A DNA stretch of 64,000 bases from Microbulbifer guangxiensis (GCF_021729075.1 NZ_JAJSAQ010000002.1:186001-250000); one strand, 5' to 3'; counted from the stretch's first letter, positions 21,347-30,625 are shown. Notes: generated by a model from the sequence alone, not told the origin. Numbers and translations: made by a program.

Positions 21347-21594
21347 CTGGATGCCGGCCTTCGCCGGCATGACGAGAATGGGGTAACCGTCAATGAATCT
21401 ACTGAGCGTTCTAGAACCGCCGCGTCATCCCGGCGACTCTTAAGTGCAGCGCTGCTCACGCAGGGATCCAACGCCCCGGGCAAAAAGCTCCCACCTGTCG
21501 TCATCCCGACGCAGGCCGGGATCCAGAGCCCCACGAGCCAACCAAGCGACACGAAGCCCCCCCTGTCGTCATCCCGGCGCAGGCCGGGATCCAG
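21347..21594. repeat. Palindromic repeat cluster between the GIY-YIG gene and dnaE2
   Basis: One inverted copy (21347-21375, GCCGGCCTTCGCCGGC core) is followed by three forward copies at 21423, 21499 and 21567. The 21423 copy has its palindrome centre replaced by about 20 extra bases (ACTCTTAAGTGCAGCGCTGC region). The rest of 21332-21658 holds no gene. Confidence 0.87.
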
Positions 21595-21658
21595 AAACCT
21601 ACGAACCAACCAAGCGACACAACCCCCAAATCACCCCAAGTAACAAAACAATCCCACC

Positions 21659-24600
21659 ATGCAGTACGCCGAACTCTTCTGCCAGAGCAACTTCTCCTTC
21701 CTGCAAGGTGCCTCGCACCCGCAGGAACTGATACGCACCGCCCACGATCTGGGATATACCGCACTGGCACTAACCGACGAATGCTCCCTATCCGGAGTAG
21801 TGCGTGCCTATGCCGAACTCCAACAGCTCAACGAAAACATCTCGCATCATGATGGTGCTGGGGTGTACCCCGAGAACCAAAACACCAACCACTCCCATAG
21901 TCATCATCCCAGCGATCATCAGGCCCAAGAATCGCAGCGGCACTACGAACCCAACAACCCACCACACAACCAACCCCACCATCGCCAAGCCGGCGGTTGG
22001 CAGGCTCGAGAATCAGAGTCCCACAACCAACCCCATTGTCGTCATCCCGGCGATCATCAGGCCCAAGAATCACAGCCGCACTACGAACCCAACAATCTAC
22101 CTCAAAACCAATCCCACCATCGTCAAGCCCGCGGTTGGCAGGCTCGAGAACCAGAGCCCCACAACCAACCCCACAGTCGTCATCCCGGCGCAGGCCGGGA
22201 TCCAGAAATACCATTGAAGCTCATCTGCGGCAGTTATTTCCGTTTAGAGGATGATTGCGAAGAAGATGAAAACGGGGCCAGTAAAAAAACCAAAGCCGGG
22301 AAAAAAGAAACGAAAAGCAGGCAAAAGATTGTATTTCTCGCCCCCACCCGCAGCGCCTACAGCGAACTCTGCCAACTGATATCCACCTCGCGCCTGCGAG
22401 CAGAAAAAGGCCAATACCGCACCTACCTGCAAGACCTTCTGGAAAAATGTCACGAGTGCATCGCCATCTGGATACCCGGAAGTGACCTGGAACTCCCCGT
22501 GGCGATCAAGCATCACTTCCGCGGACGCCTGTACCTGGCCTTCAGCAACCAGCTGCTAGGCCAGCAGAACCTACAGGGCCAAAACCTTCTAGATTTCGCC
22601 CGCAAAGAAAACCTCCCCCTGGTAGCTACCAATGCCGTACTAATGCACTCCACCAGTCGCAAGCCATTGCAGGACGTCCTCAATGCCAACTACCACCACT
22701 GCACCCTGGACGAACTGGGCTACCGCCTGGAACAGAATGCCGAACGCTACCTGCGGACGCTGGATGACATCGGCCAGCTATTCCCGCGCGAGGCCATCGA
22801 CAACACCATGAAGATTGCCGAACAGTGCCATTTCTGCCTGAGCGAACTACGCTACCAATACCCCTCGGAAGTCATCCCCAAAGGGAAGAAAGCCAGCGAA
22901 TATCTGCGCGAGCTAGTAGAAACCGGCCAAAAGGTGCGCTGGCCACAGGGCCCGGCGTCCCATATTGCCCAGCAGATCGAAAAGGAGCTCAGCCTTATCG
23001 CCGAACTGGAATACGAGCACTACTTCCTCACCATCTACGACATCGTCCAGTACGCCCGCAGCCAGCATATCCTTTACCAGGGCCGCGGCTCTGCGGCCAA
23101 TTCGGTGGTCTGCTACTGCCTGTTTATCACCGAGATAGACCCGCACCGGATCGGCCTGCTGTTCGAGCGCTTTATTTCCCGCGAACGCAACGAGCCACCG
23201 GATATAGATGTGGACTTCGAGCACGAGCGGCGTGAAGAAATCATCCAGTACATCTACCGGAAGTACGGCCGCCAGCGCGCTGGCCTCGCCGCCAGCAAAA
23301 CCACCTACCGCTTCAAGAGCGCCCTGCGAGATATCGGCAAGGCTCTGGGGGTTGGCAGCGCCACCATCGAGCAACTCATCGCCGAGCGCGCCTGGTGGGA
23401 CACCATGGACGACTTTCCCAAGCAGATGCAGAAAGTGGGTATCGATCCGCACAGTGCTACCGGCCGCATGCTGCCCCGCCTGATGGAGCAGATCTATGGC
23501 TTCCCACGCCACCTGTCCCAACATGTGGGTGGCTTCGTGATCACGGAAAAGCCCCTGCACACCCTTGTGCCGATCGAAAACGCCGCCATGGACGACCGCA
23601 CTATCGTGCAATGGGATAAGGAAGATATCGAAGACCTGAAGCTGATGAAGGTGGATATCCTGGCACTGGGCATGCTCACCGCCCTGCGCAAGTCACTGAC
23701 CTATATCGGGCTCTATGGGCCCAAATTGCGCCTCCAGGACATCCCGCCGGAGGACCCGGCTGTCTATGAAATGATGTGCCGCGCCGATACCGTTGGGGTA
23801 TTCCAGATCGAGTCCCGCGCCCAGATGAGCATGCTTCCGCGCCTGCAGCCACGAAATTTCTACGAACTCACCATCGAGATCGCTATCGTCCGCCCCGGCC
23901 CCATCCAGGGTGGCATGGTGCACCCGTACCTGAAGCGCAAGCAGGGCCTGGAGCCGGTCACCTACCCCCACGAAAACCTGCGACCGGTACTGGAGCGCAC
24001 CCTTGGTGTGCCCATCTTTCAGGAGCAGGTGATCAAACTCTCCATGGTCGCCGCCGGCTTCAACGGGGGCGAGGCCGACCAACTCCGCCGCGCCATGGCC
24101 AGCTGGGGCAAGAACGGCAATCTCAACACTTTCAAGGACAAACTGGTCCGGGGCATGCAGGCCAACGGCTACCGCACTGATTTCGCCGAACAACTATTCC
24201 AGCAGATGAAAGGCTTCGGCGCCTACGGCTTCCCCGAGTCCCACTCAGCGAGCTTCGCATTGCTCGCCTACTTCTCCGCCTGGATCAAACACCACCACCC
24301 AGCCGCGTTCTACTGCGGCATTCTGAACAGCCAGCCGATGGGATTCTATGCCCCCGCCCAGCTGGTCTACGACGCCCAGCGGCATAATGTGAAAGTGCTA
24401 CCGATTGATGTGCATTACAGCCACTGGGACCACAGACTGGAATTACCGGACCCCACCGTAACCAATAAGCAAACCTCTCAGGCCCGGATCTCGTCATCCC
24501 GGCGCAGGGCGGGATCCATAACTACCAAGGATGATAAGGCTGCTGGCCTGCGCCTCGGGATGCGCCTGATCAAAGGCCTCACCCAGCAAAGCGCGGAAGC

Positions 24601-25213
24601 CATCACAATCACACGCAGGAAAACCACTTTTAATTCTCTGGCCCACTTTCGCCAGACAACTAACCTTGAAAGAGAACAGATCGCCCTAATAGCCAGCGCA
24701 AACGCCTTCCAAAGCTTGCAAGAAAACCGCTACATCAACGCTTGGCAAGCATTCAATTTAGAATCAGAGAGACCAATTTCAGAGCACTTCAACCCCACCA
24801 ATTCCGTTGACAATAACACCTATGGCGACTATGCCAGCACCGGCCTGAGCTTGCGCGAGCATCCAATCGCGATACTACGAAAAAGGAAGGAGTTCCATCA
24901 TTGCACCAAGGCCAGTGAACTAACAAACTGCCAGAATGGCCAAGAAGTAACCGTCATTGGGCTTATCACCTGCAGGCAACGCCCTGGAAGTGCTGCAGGA
25001 GTGATGTTTATGACCTTGGAGGATGAGACAGGTACGGTCAATTTGGTGCTTTGGGAACAAATACAACAACAATACCTTCAAGAAGTACAGCGTGCCGAAA
25101 TATTGGAGTTACAGGGGAGGATACAGAGAGGAAGCAAGGTTGCAGGTAGGTCAGTCATTGACGTCAAAGTATTGAAGCTCAAGTCGATCACATACTGTGT
25201 AGCCAAGACCTGA
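21659..25213 (+). CDS. dnaE2: DnaE2/ImuC error-prone DNA polymerase III alpha, with repeat insertions
   Basis: 1184 residues; DnaE2 proteins are usually nearer 1020-1080. The PHP domain starts YAELFCQSNFSFLQGASHPQ. The polymerase core has GRGSAANSVVCYCLFIT and PPDIDVDFEHERREE with catalytic aspartates; an OB-fold lies at the C-terminus (VTVIGLITCRQRPGSA). Residues about 63-184 are an in-frame insertion of two similar His/Gln/Asn-rich blocks, plus a third partial one ending HPGAGRDPE, which is a translated palindromic repeat; family sequence resumes at PLKLICGSYF. A second short insertion reads SSSRRRAGS near residues 943-952. The frame is intact, so the protein may work, but the PHP-domain insert could affect it. 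Third core member of the SOS mutasome. Confidence 0.93.
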   Translation: MQYAELFCQSNFSFLQGASHPQELIRTAHDLGYTALALTDECSLSGVVRAYAELQQLNENISHHDGAGVYPENQNTNHSHSHHPSDHQAQESQRHYEPNNPPHNQPHHRQAGGWQARESESHNQPHCRHPGDHQAQESQPHYEPNNLPQNQSHHRQARGWQAREPEPHNQPHSRHPGAGRDPEIPLKLICGSYFRLEDDCEEDENGASKKTKAGKKETKSRQKIVFLAPTRSAYSELCQLISTSRLRAEKGQYRTYLQDLLEKCHECIAIWIPGSDLELPVAIKHHFRGRLYLAFSNQLLGQQNLQGQNLLDFARKENLPLVATNAVLMHSTSRKPLQDVLNANYHHCTLDELGYRLEQNAERYLRTLDDIGQLFPREAIDNTMKIAEQCHFCLSELRYQYPSEVIPKGKKASEYLRELVETGQKVRWPQGPASHIAQQIEKELSLIAELEYEHYFLTIYDIVQYARSQHILYQGRGSAANSVVCYCLFITEIDPHRIGLLFERFISRERNEPPDIDVDFEHERREEIIQYIYRKYGRQRAGLAASKTTYRFKSALRDIGKALGVGSATIEQLIAERAWWDTMDDFPKQMQKVGIDPHSATGRMLPRLMEQIYGFPRHLSQHVGGFVITEKPLHTLVPIENAAMDDRTIVQWDKEDIEDLKLMKVDILALGMLTALRKSLTYIGLYGPKLRLQDIPPEDPAVYEMMCRADTVGVFQIESRAQMSMLPRLQPRNFYELTIEIAIVRPGPIQGGMVHPYLKRKQGLEPVTYPHENLRPVLERTLGVPIFQEQVIKLSMVAAGFNGGEADQLRRAMASWGKNGNLNTFKDKLVRGMQANGYRTDFAEQLFQQMKGFGAYGFPESHSASFALLAYFSAWIKHHHPAAFYCGILNSQPMGFYAPAQLVYDAQRHNVKVLPIDVHYSHWDHRLELPDPTVTNKQTSQARISSSRRRAGSITTKDDKAAGLRLGMRLIKGLTQQSAEAITITRRKTTFNSLAHFRQTTNLEREQIALIASANAFQSLQENRYINAWQAFNLESERPISEHFNPTNSVDNNTYGDYASTGLSLREHPIAILRKRKEFHHCTKASELTNCQNGQEVTVIGLITCRQRPGSAAGVMFMTLEDETGTVNLVLWEQIQQQYLQEVQRAEILELQGRIQRGSKVAGRSVIDVKVLKLKSITYCVAKT
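21872..22207 (+). repeat. In-frame tandem repeat inside dnaE2
   Basis: About 2.5 copies of a roughly 130-150-bp unit containing ATCATCAGGCCCAAGAATC, CACTACGAACCCAACAA and GGTTGGCAGGCTCGAGAA. The first two copies have GCGATCATCAGGCC where the third has the normal palindrome CCCGGCGCAGGCCGGG (22180s), so the unit derives from the palindrome family. It keeps frame with dnaE2. Confidence 0.85.
24489..24517 (+). repeat. Single palindromic element inside dnaE2
   Basis: TCGTCATCCCGGCGCAGGGC followed by GGGATCCAT is a lightly mutated member of the palindrome family, in frame within the 3' part of dnaE2. It encodes SSSRRRAGS and leaves the downstream GLRLGMRLIKGL family sequence intact. Confidence 0.85.
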
Positions 25214-25236
25214 GGAGCTTCCTCTACTAACAATAA

Positions 25237-25259
25237 AAAGCCCCGCTGTGCGGGGCTTT
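25237..25259. terminator. Bidirectional terminator between dnaE2 and pilA
   Basis: AAAGCCCCG and CGGGGCTTT pair across CTGTG. The two genes converge here: dnaE2 stops 24 bp before it on the plus strand, and pilA ends 61 bp beyond it on the minus strand, where the hairpin is followed by TTTTT. Confidence 0.88.
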
Positions 25260-25319
25260 GAAAAGGTCGAGACTGGTATTGCAAATATTGCAAATCACGA
25301 CCCATATAAAGCTACTTTA

Positions 25320-25754
25320 TTAGCGGCAAGCAGCTGGCATATATTTGGTATCCAAACCACCACAAGTCCAACTGTCAATTTGACCACCCGCAGCACTCTC
25401 GTTTGCTGTAAGGGTCATTGTATCACCGGTGTGAACTCCAGAAGTGAAGGCGACAGTCAACACCCCTGGGCCGGTCAAAGTTACGCTGCCCGCGCCAAAG
25501 TATTTACCCTCCAACGCAGCGATATTCGCAACCAAAGTAGCTGCCTCAGTGGCAGTGGCTACGGGAAGAGTACCCTGCTCTGACAGATACACAGCTATAT
25601 CAGAACGAAGACCAGCGGTAGCTGTGAGAGCCTCAGATGCTTGAGCACGACCAGTGTAGTCCTGATACGCCGGCAGTGCTACCGCCGCCAGAATACCAAT
25701 GATCGCGACTACGATCATCAATTCAATAAGAGTAAAACCCTGTTGTTTTTTCAT
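25320..25754 (-). CDS. pilA: Type IV major pilin-like prepilin
   Basis: 144 residues from ATG 25754 ([16 protein letters not shown]). The short basic leader MKKQQG is cut after Gly6 by PilD, leaving an N-methylated Phe; Glu5 of the mature protein (FTLIE) is present, followed by the hydrophobic helix [17 protein letters not shown]. The C-terminal Cys pair (SWTCGG...AACR) would form the D-loop disulfide. Major subunit of type IV pili for twitching, attachment or uptake. Upstream is a sigma54-type promoter. Confidence 0.93.
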   Translation of the reverse strand: MKKQQGFTLIELMIVVAIIGILAAVALPAYQDYTGRAQASEALTATAGLRSDIAVYLSEQGTLPVATATEAATLVANIAALEGKYFGAGSVTLTGPGVLTVAFTSGVHTGDTMTLTANESAAGGQIDSWTCGGLDTKYMPAACR

Positions 25755-25819
25755 TGTTACCGTCTCCATACAGACATTGTTGTTCGAGTGAAATCCCGTG
25801 AGGAAGTCCGGGTAAACGA

Positions 25820-25835
25820 TACAAGGTTTGTGCCA
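25820..25835 (-). promoter_or_regulatory. Sigma54 promoter of pilA
   Basis: On the minus strand the sequence is TGGCACAAACCTTGTA, matching TGGCAC-N5-TTGC/T with one change at the -12 C. It lies 65 bp upstream of the pilA ATG. In Pseudomonas and relatives pilA is controlled by RpoN and the PilSR system, consistent with this site; pilSR are not in the window. Confidence 0.82.
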
Positions 25836-26065
25836 ATTCGCGCAACCGCGCTTTGGTCATAAATTTCAACCCAGGTCGCCGAATTTTTGATCAAAAATTC
25901 TTTAGGCTGACATGAAACAAAACAAACTGACAAAAAGCGTCACCGCAATGTGCTGAAGAACACCGGAGGCACACCTCCCGCTCAATTTTTAGACAGCAAC
26001 TTAAAGCAAAGTCACGCTCATTCGCTGATCTCCTAATTTTCAGCTTCAAACCCCTCTTCTGTTTG

Positions 26066-26093
26066 CTGGATACCGGCCTCCGCCGGTATGACG
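26066..26093. repeat. Single palindromic element between pilA and pilB
   Basis: One inverted-orientation copy (core ACCGGCCTCCGCCGGT). The remainder of the 598-bp divergent pilA-pilB region holds no further gene I can support; it must also include the pilB promoter. Confidence 0.85.
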
Positions 26094-26352
26094 AAAGGGA
26101 TTCTCGCCCCAGCCTGAACTGTCCTCGCAATCAGCAGTATCCCCCGATTCAGCTGGCTGGCACATCTCCAACCCGCCACCTCGAGTCATTGGCCTAGGGC
26201 ACTGAATTCGCTATATTGAGACACTTAACGGACCCGACGTTGATAGCGCTTGGTTATAGACAGCGGATTACATTAAACAAGCACCCGGCGAACAATAAAT
26301 ATACAGCAACTGCTAGTTAGCATTGCTCCACCGAGTTTCAGCACGGTAAATC

Positions 26353-28065
26353 ATGAGTAGTATTCCCCTTAGCGGTCTAGCCAAGCGGCTGGTTGCCGAC
26401 CAGAAACTGGACGAGGCCACTGCAGCCACGGCGACCAAGGCCGCGAAGCGCGAGAACCAGACCTTTGCCCAACACGCAGTGGAAGCCAAGCTGATAAAGA
26501 GCCGAGAGCTCGCCAGTATCGCTGCCAATGCTTTTGGCTCCCCCCTGTTTGATCTCAGTGGTTACAACTTCGATCTGATTCCCAAGGGACTGATTGATGA
26601 AAAATTAATCAGTAAGCATTTCGCTTTACCGCTCTACAAACGCGGTAACCGCCTGTTTGTGGCCGTGGCTGACCCTACTAATTTGGCCGCCCTGGACGAG
26701 ATTAACTTCAATACCGGCCTAAATACCGATTCTGTGCTCGTTGAAGCTGACAAGCTTGCCAAGGCTATTGAGAGCTATCTATCTAACAGCGGAGATGTCG
26801 GCGCCGGCCTTGAGGGCATGGATAATGAAGAGCTTGACGCGCTGGATGTTGAGGGTGGCGAGCCTGACCGTTCGCAGGACGACGAGCCCGGTGGTGATGA
26901 AGCCCCTGTTGTACGCTTTGTGAACAAAGTGTTGCTCGACGCCATCCGCACCGGGGCATCGGATATCCATTTTGAGCCTTATGAAAAGGCCTATCGGGTG
27001 CGCTTCCGCACCGATGGCGTTCTGCATGAAATCGCCAAACCACCGATCCAGTTGGCCCCCCGTATCTCTGCGCGCTTGAAGGTGATGTCCAAGATGGACA
27101 TCTCGGAACGTCGGGTACCCCAGGACGGCCGCATCAAGATGAAGCTATCCAAGACCAAGGCCATCGACTTCCGGGTCAACAGCCTGCCTACTCTCTGGGG
27201 GGAGAAGATCGTATTGCGAATTCTCGACCCATCTTCTGCCAAAATGGGCATTGATGCCCTGGGCTATGAAGAAGACCAGAAGAAGATGTATCTGGATGCC
27301 CTGGCGCAGCCCCAGGGTATGATCCTGGTGACCGGCCCAACCGGCTCCGGTAAGACCGTATCCCTATATACCGGCCTCAACATCCTCAATACCTCAGAAC
27401 GGAATATCTCCACCGCCGAAGACCCGGTAGAAATCAACCTGGAGGGCATCAACCAAGTCAACGTCAATGCCAAGGTAGGACTTAACTTCGCCGATGCCCT
27501 GCGCTCCTTCTTACGTCAGGATCCGGATATCGTCATGGTGGGGGAAATCCGGGACCTTGAGACTGCGGAGATCGCCATCAAGGCCGCCCAGACCGGTCAC
27601 CTGGTGCTATCTACGCTGCATACCAACTCCGCCCCAGAGACCTTGACACGCCTGATGAACATGGGGGTACCCACGTTCAATATTGCCACCTCTGTGAGCC
27701 TGATTATCGCCCAGCGACTGGCTCGCCGGCTTTGTGGCGAGTGCAAGAAGCCGGCAAACCTCCCTGAGGAAGTCCTGAAGGAAGAGGGCTTTGACTCAGT
27801 GACCATTCCCAAGAACGAGTGGAAGATCTACCAACCCGTAGGCTGTGAGCATTGTTCCAAGGGCTATAAAGGCCGAGTCGGTGTGTATGAAGTAGTTCGC
27901 ATCACTGACGGGATTTCCCGAATTATCATGGAGGGGGGTAACTCCATCCAGATCGCAGACCAGGCCCGCAAAGAAGGCTTCAATAACCTGCGCACCTCGG
28001 CATTGCGTAAGGTAGTAATGGGTGTGACAAGCCTGGAAGAAGCTAACCGGGTGACTAACGATTAA
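26353..28065 (+). CDS. pilB: Type IV pilus extension ATPase PilB
   Basis: 570 residues. An N-terminal T2SSE_N domain (about 1-150), a Walker A GPTGSGKTVSLY, an Asp box and Walker B VMVGEIRD, and a C-terminal zinc-binding tetracysteine (CGEC...CEHC) identify the hexameric ATPase that powers pilus extension. It starts the pilBCD-coaE-yacG run, divergent from pilA. ATG at 26353. Confidence 0.96.
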   Translation: MSSIPLSGLAKRLVADQKLDEATAATATKAAKRENQTFAQHAVEAKLIKSRELASIAANAFGSPLFDLSGYNFDLIPKGLIDEKLISKHFALPLYKRGNRLFVAVADPTNLAALDEINFNTGLNTDSVLVEADKLAKAIESYLSNSGDVGAGLEGMDNEELDALDVEGGEPDRSQDDEPGGDEAPVVRFVNKVLLDAIRTGASDIHFEPYEKAYRVRFRTDGVLHEIAKPPIQLAPRISARLKVMSKMDISERRVPQDGRIKMKLSKTKAIDFRVNSLPTLWGEKIVLRILDPSSAKMGIDALGYEEDQKKMYLDALAQPQGMILVTGPTGSGKTVSLYTGLNILNTSERNISTAEDPVEINLEGINQVNVNAKVGLNFADALRSFLRQDPDIVMVGEIRDLETAEIAIKAAQTGHLVLSTLHTNSAPETLTRLMNMGVPTFNIATSVSLIIAQRLARRLCGECKKPANLPEEVLKEEGFDSVTIPKNEWKIYQPVGCEHCSKGYKGRVGVYEVVRITDGISRIIMEGGNSIQIADQARKEGFNNLRTSALRKVVMGVTSLEEANRVTND

Positions 28066-28079
28066 ACCAGTCTTCAGTA

Positions 28080-28107
28080 CTGGATTCCGGCCTGCGCCGG
28101 AATGACG
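28080..28107. repeat. Palindromic element between pilB and pilC
   Basis: One inverted copy (core TTCCGGCCTGCGCCGGAA) in the 98-bp gap between pilB and the chosen pilC start. It could act as an mRNA stem within the operon. Confidence 0.85.
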
Positions 28108-28163
28108 ATATGAAGCTACTAAGCGCGGCAGTACCGCGGCAGAATAACAACAGGAACCGAACC

Positions 28164-29375
28164 ATGGCCAATGCCACCGCAGTCGCTTATGTCTACAAAG
28201 GTGTAGACAGTAAAGGCAACAAGGTCGAGGGAGAGATCAACGGCACCAACCCCGCGCTAATCAAGGCGCAGTTGCGCAAGCAGGGGATCATTGCCAACAG
28301 AGTCCAGAAGAAGCCAAAGCCACTTTTTGGCGGCAAGAAGAAAGTCAAGCCTGCTGATATCGCTCTCTTCACTCGCCAGATGGCCACCATGATGAAAGCG
28401 GGTGTGCCACTGGTTCAGAGTTTTGAGATTGTGGCCGACGGTCTCGACAATGACGGGGTTAAGTCTTTGGTCTACAAGATCCGGGATGATGTAGCCTCCG
28501 GCACCTCCTTTGCAGAGTCTTTGCGCAAGCACCCTTACTATTTCGATGACCTGTTTTGTAATCTGGTTGCTTCTGGCGAGCAATCGGGTGCACTTGAGAC
28601 GATGCTCGACCGGATCGCCACCTACAAGGAAAAGACCGAGCAGCTCAAGGCCAAGATCAAGAAGGCGATGACCTACCCAATTGCGGTCATCGTTGTGGCA
28701 ATCATCGTGACCTCCATTCTGTTGATCAAAGTAGTCCCACAGTTTGCCGAGACATTCTCCAGCTTCGGTGCCGATCTTCCAGCCTTCACGCAACTGGTTG
28801 TCGGGATGTCGGAGTGGATGCAAGCAAACTGGTTTATGGCCTTGATCGCCGTGGTAGTCGTGATTGGCGGCACGATCGAGGCAAAGAAACGCAACAGAAA
28901 AGTGGCTCAGTTCTTTGATCGACTGGTCTTGAAGCTACCTATACTCGGCACCATCACATACAACTCAATTTCAGCTCGCTTTGCTCGCACCCTGTCCACC
29001 ACTTTTGCTGCGGGCGTGCCACTGATCGACGCACTCAAGTCTGTTGCTGGCGCCACTGGCAACAGTGTCTATGAGCAAGCCACCCTCAAGATCCGGGACT
29101 CTGTTGCCACTGGTATCCCCCTCAATGCCGCGCTCCGTAGCTCTGGCCTGTACCCTACGATGCTGGTACAAATGGCGGCGATTGGTGAAGAGTCCGGTGC
29201 ACTGGACGACATGCTGGCTAAAGCAGCGGACTTCTACGAAGAAGCTGTAGATAACATGGTCGACAACCTGACCACCCTTCTTGAGCCGATGATTATGGCG
29301 GTACTCGGCATTCTGGTCGGCGGTCTGATGATCGCCATGTACCTGCCGATCTTCCAGCTGGGACAGGTAGTGTAA
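28164..29375 (+). CDS. pilC: Type IV pilus inner-membrane platform protein PilC
   Basis: 403 residues from ATG 28164 (MANATAVAYVYKGVDSKGNK), preceded by CAGGA; the frame upstream to 28110 is repeat-derived. Two T2SSF domains: about 70-195, with FTRQMATMMKAGVPL and ASGEQSGALETMLDR, and about 275-400, with ARFARTLSTTFAAGVPL and AIGEESGALDDML. Three membrane helices. It couples PilB/PilT ATPases to pilin assembly in the inner membrane. Confidence 0.95.
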   Translation: MANATAVAYVYKGVDSKGNKVEGEINGTNPALIKAQLRKQGIIANRVQKKPKPLFGGKKKVKPADIALFTRQMATMMKAGVPLVQSFEIVADGLDNDGVKSLVYKIRDDVASGTSFAESLRKHPYYFDDLFCNLVASGEQSGALETMLDRIATYKEKTEQLKAKIKKAMTYPIAVIVVAIIVTSILLIKVVPQFAETFSSFGADLPAFTQLVVGMSEWMQANWFMALIAVVVVIGGTIEAKKRNRKVAQFFDRLVLKLPILGTITYNSISARFARTLSTTFAAGVPLIDALKSVAGATGNSVYEQATLKIRDSVATGIPLNAALRSSGLYPTMLVQMAAIGEESGALDDMLAKAADFYEEAVDNMVDNLTTLLEPMIMAVLGILVGGLMIAMYLPIFQLGQVV

Positions 29376-29388
29376 AAAGAATTTCACA

Positions 29389-30273
29389 ATGTTAGATACT
29401 TTTGTTTCTTATCCAGCGCTGCTCTTGGGCAGCGCTTTTGTTTTGGGGCTGCTGATCGGCAGCTTCCTTAATGTTGTCATCTACCGCCTCCCGATCATGA
29501 TGGAGAGGGAGTACAAGCGGGACTTCTACAGTTACTTTGATCAGACACCAGATCCTGCCGAAAAGAAGGACCTCGATGAGACCTTCAACCTGATCCTGCC
29601 CCACTCCCACTGTCCTAACTGCGATGCCGAGATCAAGCCCTGGCACAACATCCCGGTGGTGAGCTACCTGCTGCTGGGCGGCAAGTGTGGTTTCTGCGGG
29701 ACGAAGATTTCCAAGCGCTATCCGCTGGTCGAGCTGGCCACCGGCCTGCTGACCGCAATTGTGGTTTGGCAGCTGGGCTTTACCTGGCAGGCGCTGGCCG
29801 GTTGTGTATTTACCTGGGCACTGGTTGCACTGACCGGAATCGACTTCGACAAGCAGCTGCTGCCGGACCAGATCACGTTGCCGCTGCTTTGGGCGGGGCT
29901 GGTGATCAATATCTGGGGTGTGTTTGTTCCGCTGCAGGATGCGGTGATCGGTGCGGTGGCCGGTTATCTGTCGCTGTGGGCGGTCTACCACATCTTCAAG
30001 CTGGTGACCGGCAAGGAAGGCATGGGGGCCGGGGACTTCAAGATTCTGGCGGCTATTGGTGCCTGGTTTGGCTGGCAGATGTTGCCGCTGGTGATTCTGC
30101 TGTCTGCTGCGGTGGGTGCTGTCGCAGGCCTGACCTGGACGACCATTGCCGGGCGCGACAAGAACCTGCCGATTGCCTTTGGGCCCTATCTGGCGGGGGC
30201 TGGCTGGATTGCCATGCTTTGGGGTGAGCAGATCGTGGGGTGGTATCTGGCTTATTCTGGTCTCGGGTCTTAG
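29389..30273 (+). CDS. pilD: Prepilin peptidase / N-methyltransferase PilD
   Basis: 294 residues, polytopic membrane protein. Two CxxC pairs (CPNC and CGFC, about residues 73-105) bind zinc in the cytoplasmic loop, and the aspartyl protease residues lie in GIDFDKQLLPD and GAGDFKILAAIGAWFG. It cleaves PilA-type leaders and methylates the new N-terminus, also serving type II secretion. 13 bp after pilC. Confidence 0.96.
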   Translation: MLDTFVSYPALLLGSAFVLGLLIGSFLNVVIYRLPIMMEREYKRDFYSYFDQTPDPAEKKDLDETFNLILPHSHCPNCDAEIKPWHNIPVVSYLLLGGKCGFCGTKISKRYPLVELATGLLTAIVVWQLGFTWQALAGCVFTWALVALTGIDFDKQLLPDQITLPLLWAGLVINIWGVFVPLQDAVIGAVAGYLSLWAVYHIFKLVTGKEGMGAGDFKILAAIGAWFGWQMLPLVILLSAAVGAVAGLTWTTIAGRDKNLPIAFGPYLAGAGWIAMLWGEQIVGWYLAYSGLGS

Positions 30274-30302
30274 GTCCACGCTAAAGCTCTGCGCGGTGGT
30301 CT

Positions 30303-30597
30303 CTGGATCCCGGCCTGCGCCGGGATGACGACGGGAGTGGGGATTGGCCCAAGTCGCGATTTGTGGCCCGATTGGGGATCCATTGGCCTAGGAGTTGGGA
30401 TGCCAGCCCTGTCCTTGAACACACTTCACTGGTTTTCTGGATCCCGGCCTGCGCCGGGATGACGATGGAAGTGGGGATTGGGCTAAGTCGCGATTTGTTG
30501 CCCGATTCGGGATTCATTGGGCTCGGGGTTGGGATGCTAGCCTGGTGCCTGAGCACACTTCAGTGGTTTTTGGATACCGGCCTGCGCCGGTATGACG
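30303..30597. repeat. Palindromic repeat array, about 134-bp period
   Basis: Three same-orientation copies start at 30303, 30437 and 30570 (cores CCCGGCCTGCGCCGGG twice, ACCGGCCTGCGCCGGT once). Their linkers are also homologous (GGGATTGG...AAGTCGCGATTTGT), so whole 134-bp units were duplicated. It occupies most of the pilD-coaE gap; no gene lies between 30274 and 30625. Confidence 0.9.
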
Positions 30598-30625
30598 ACG
30601 GGAGCAAGCGGCAAAGGCTAATGCG

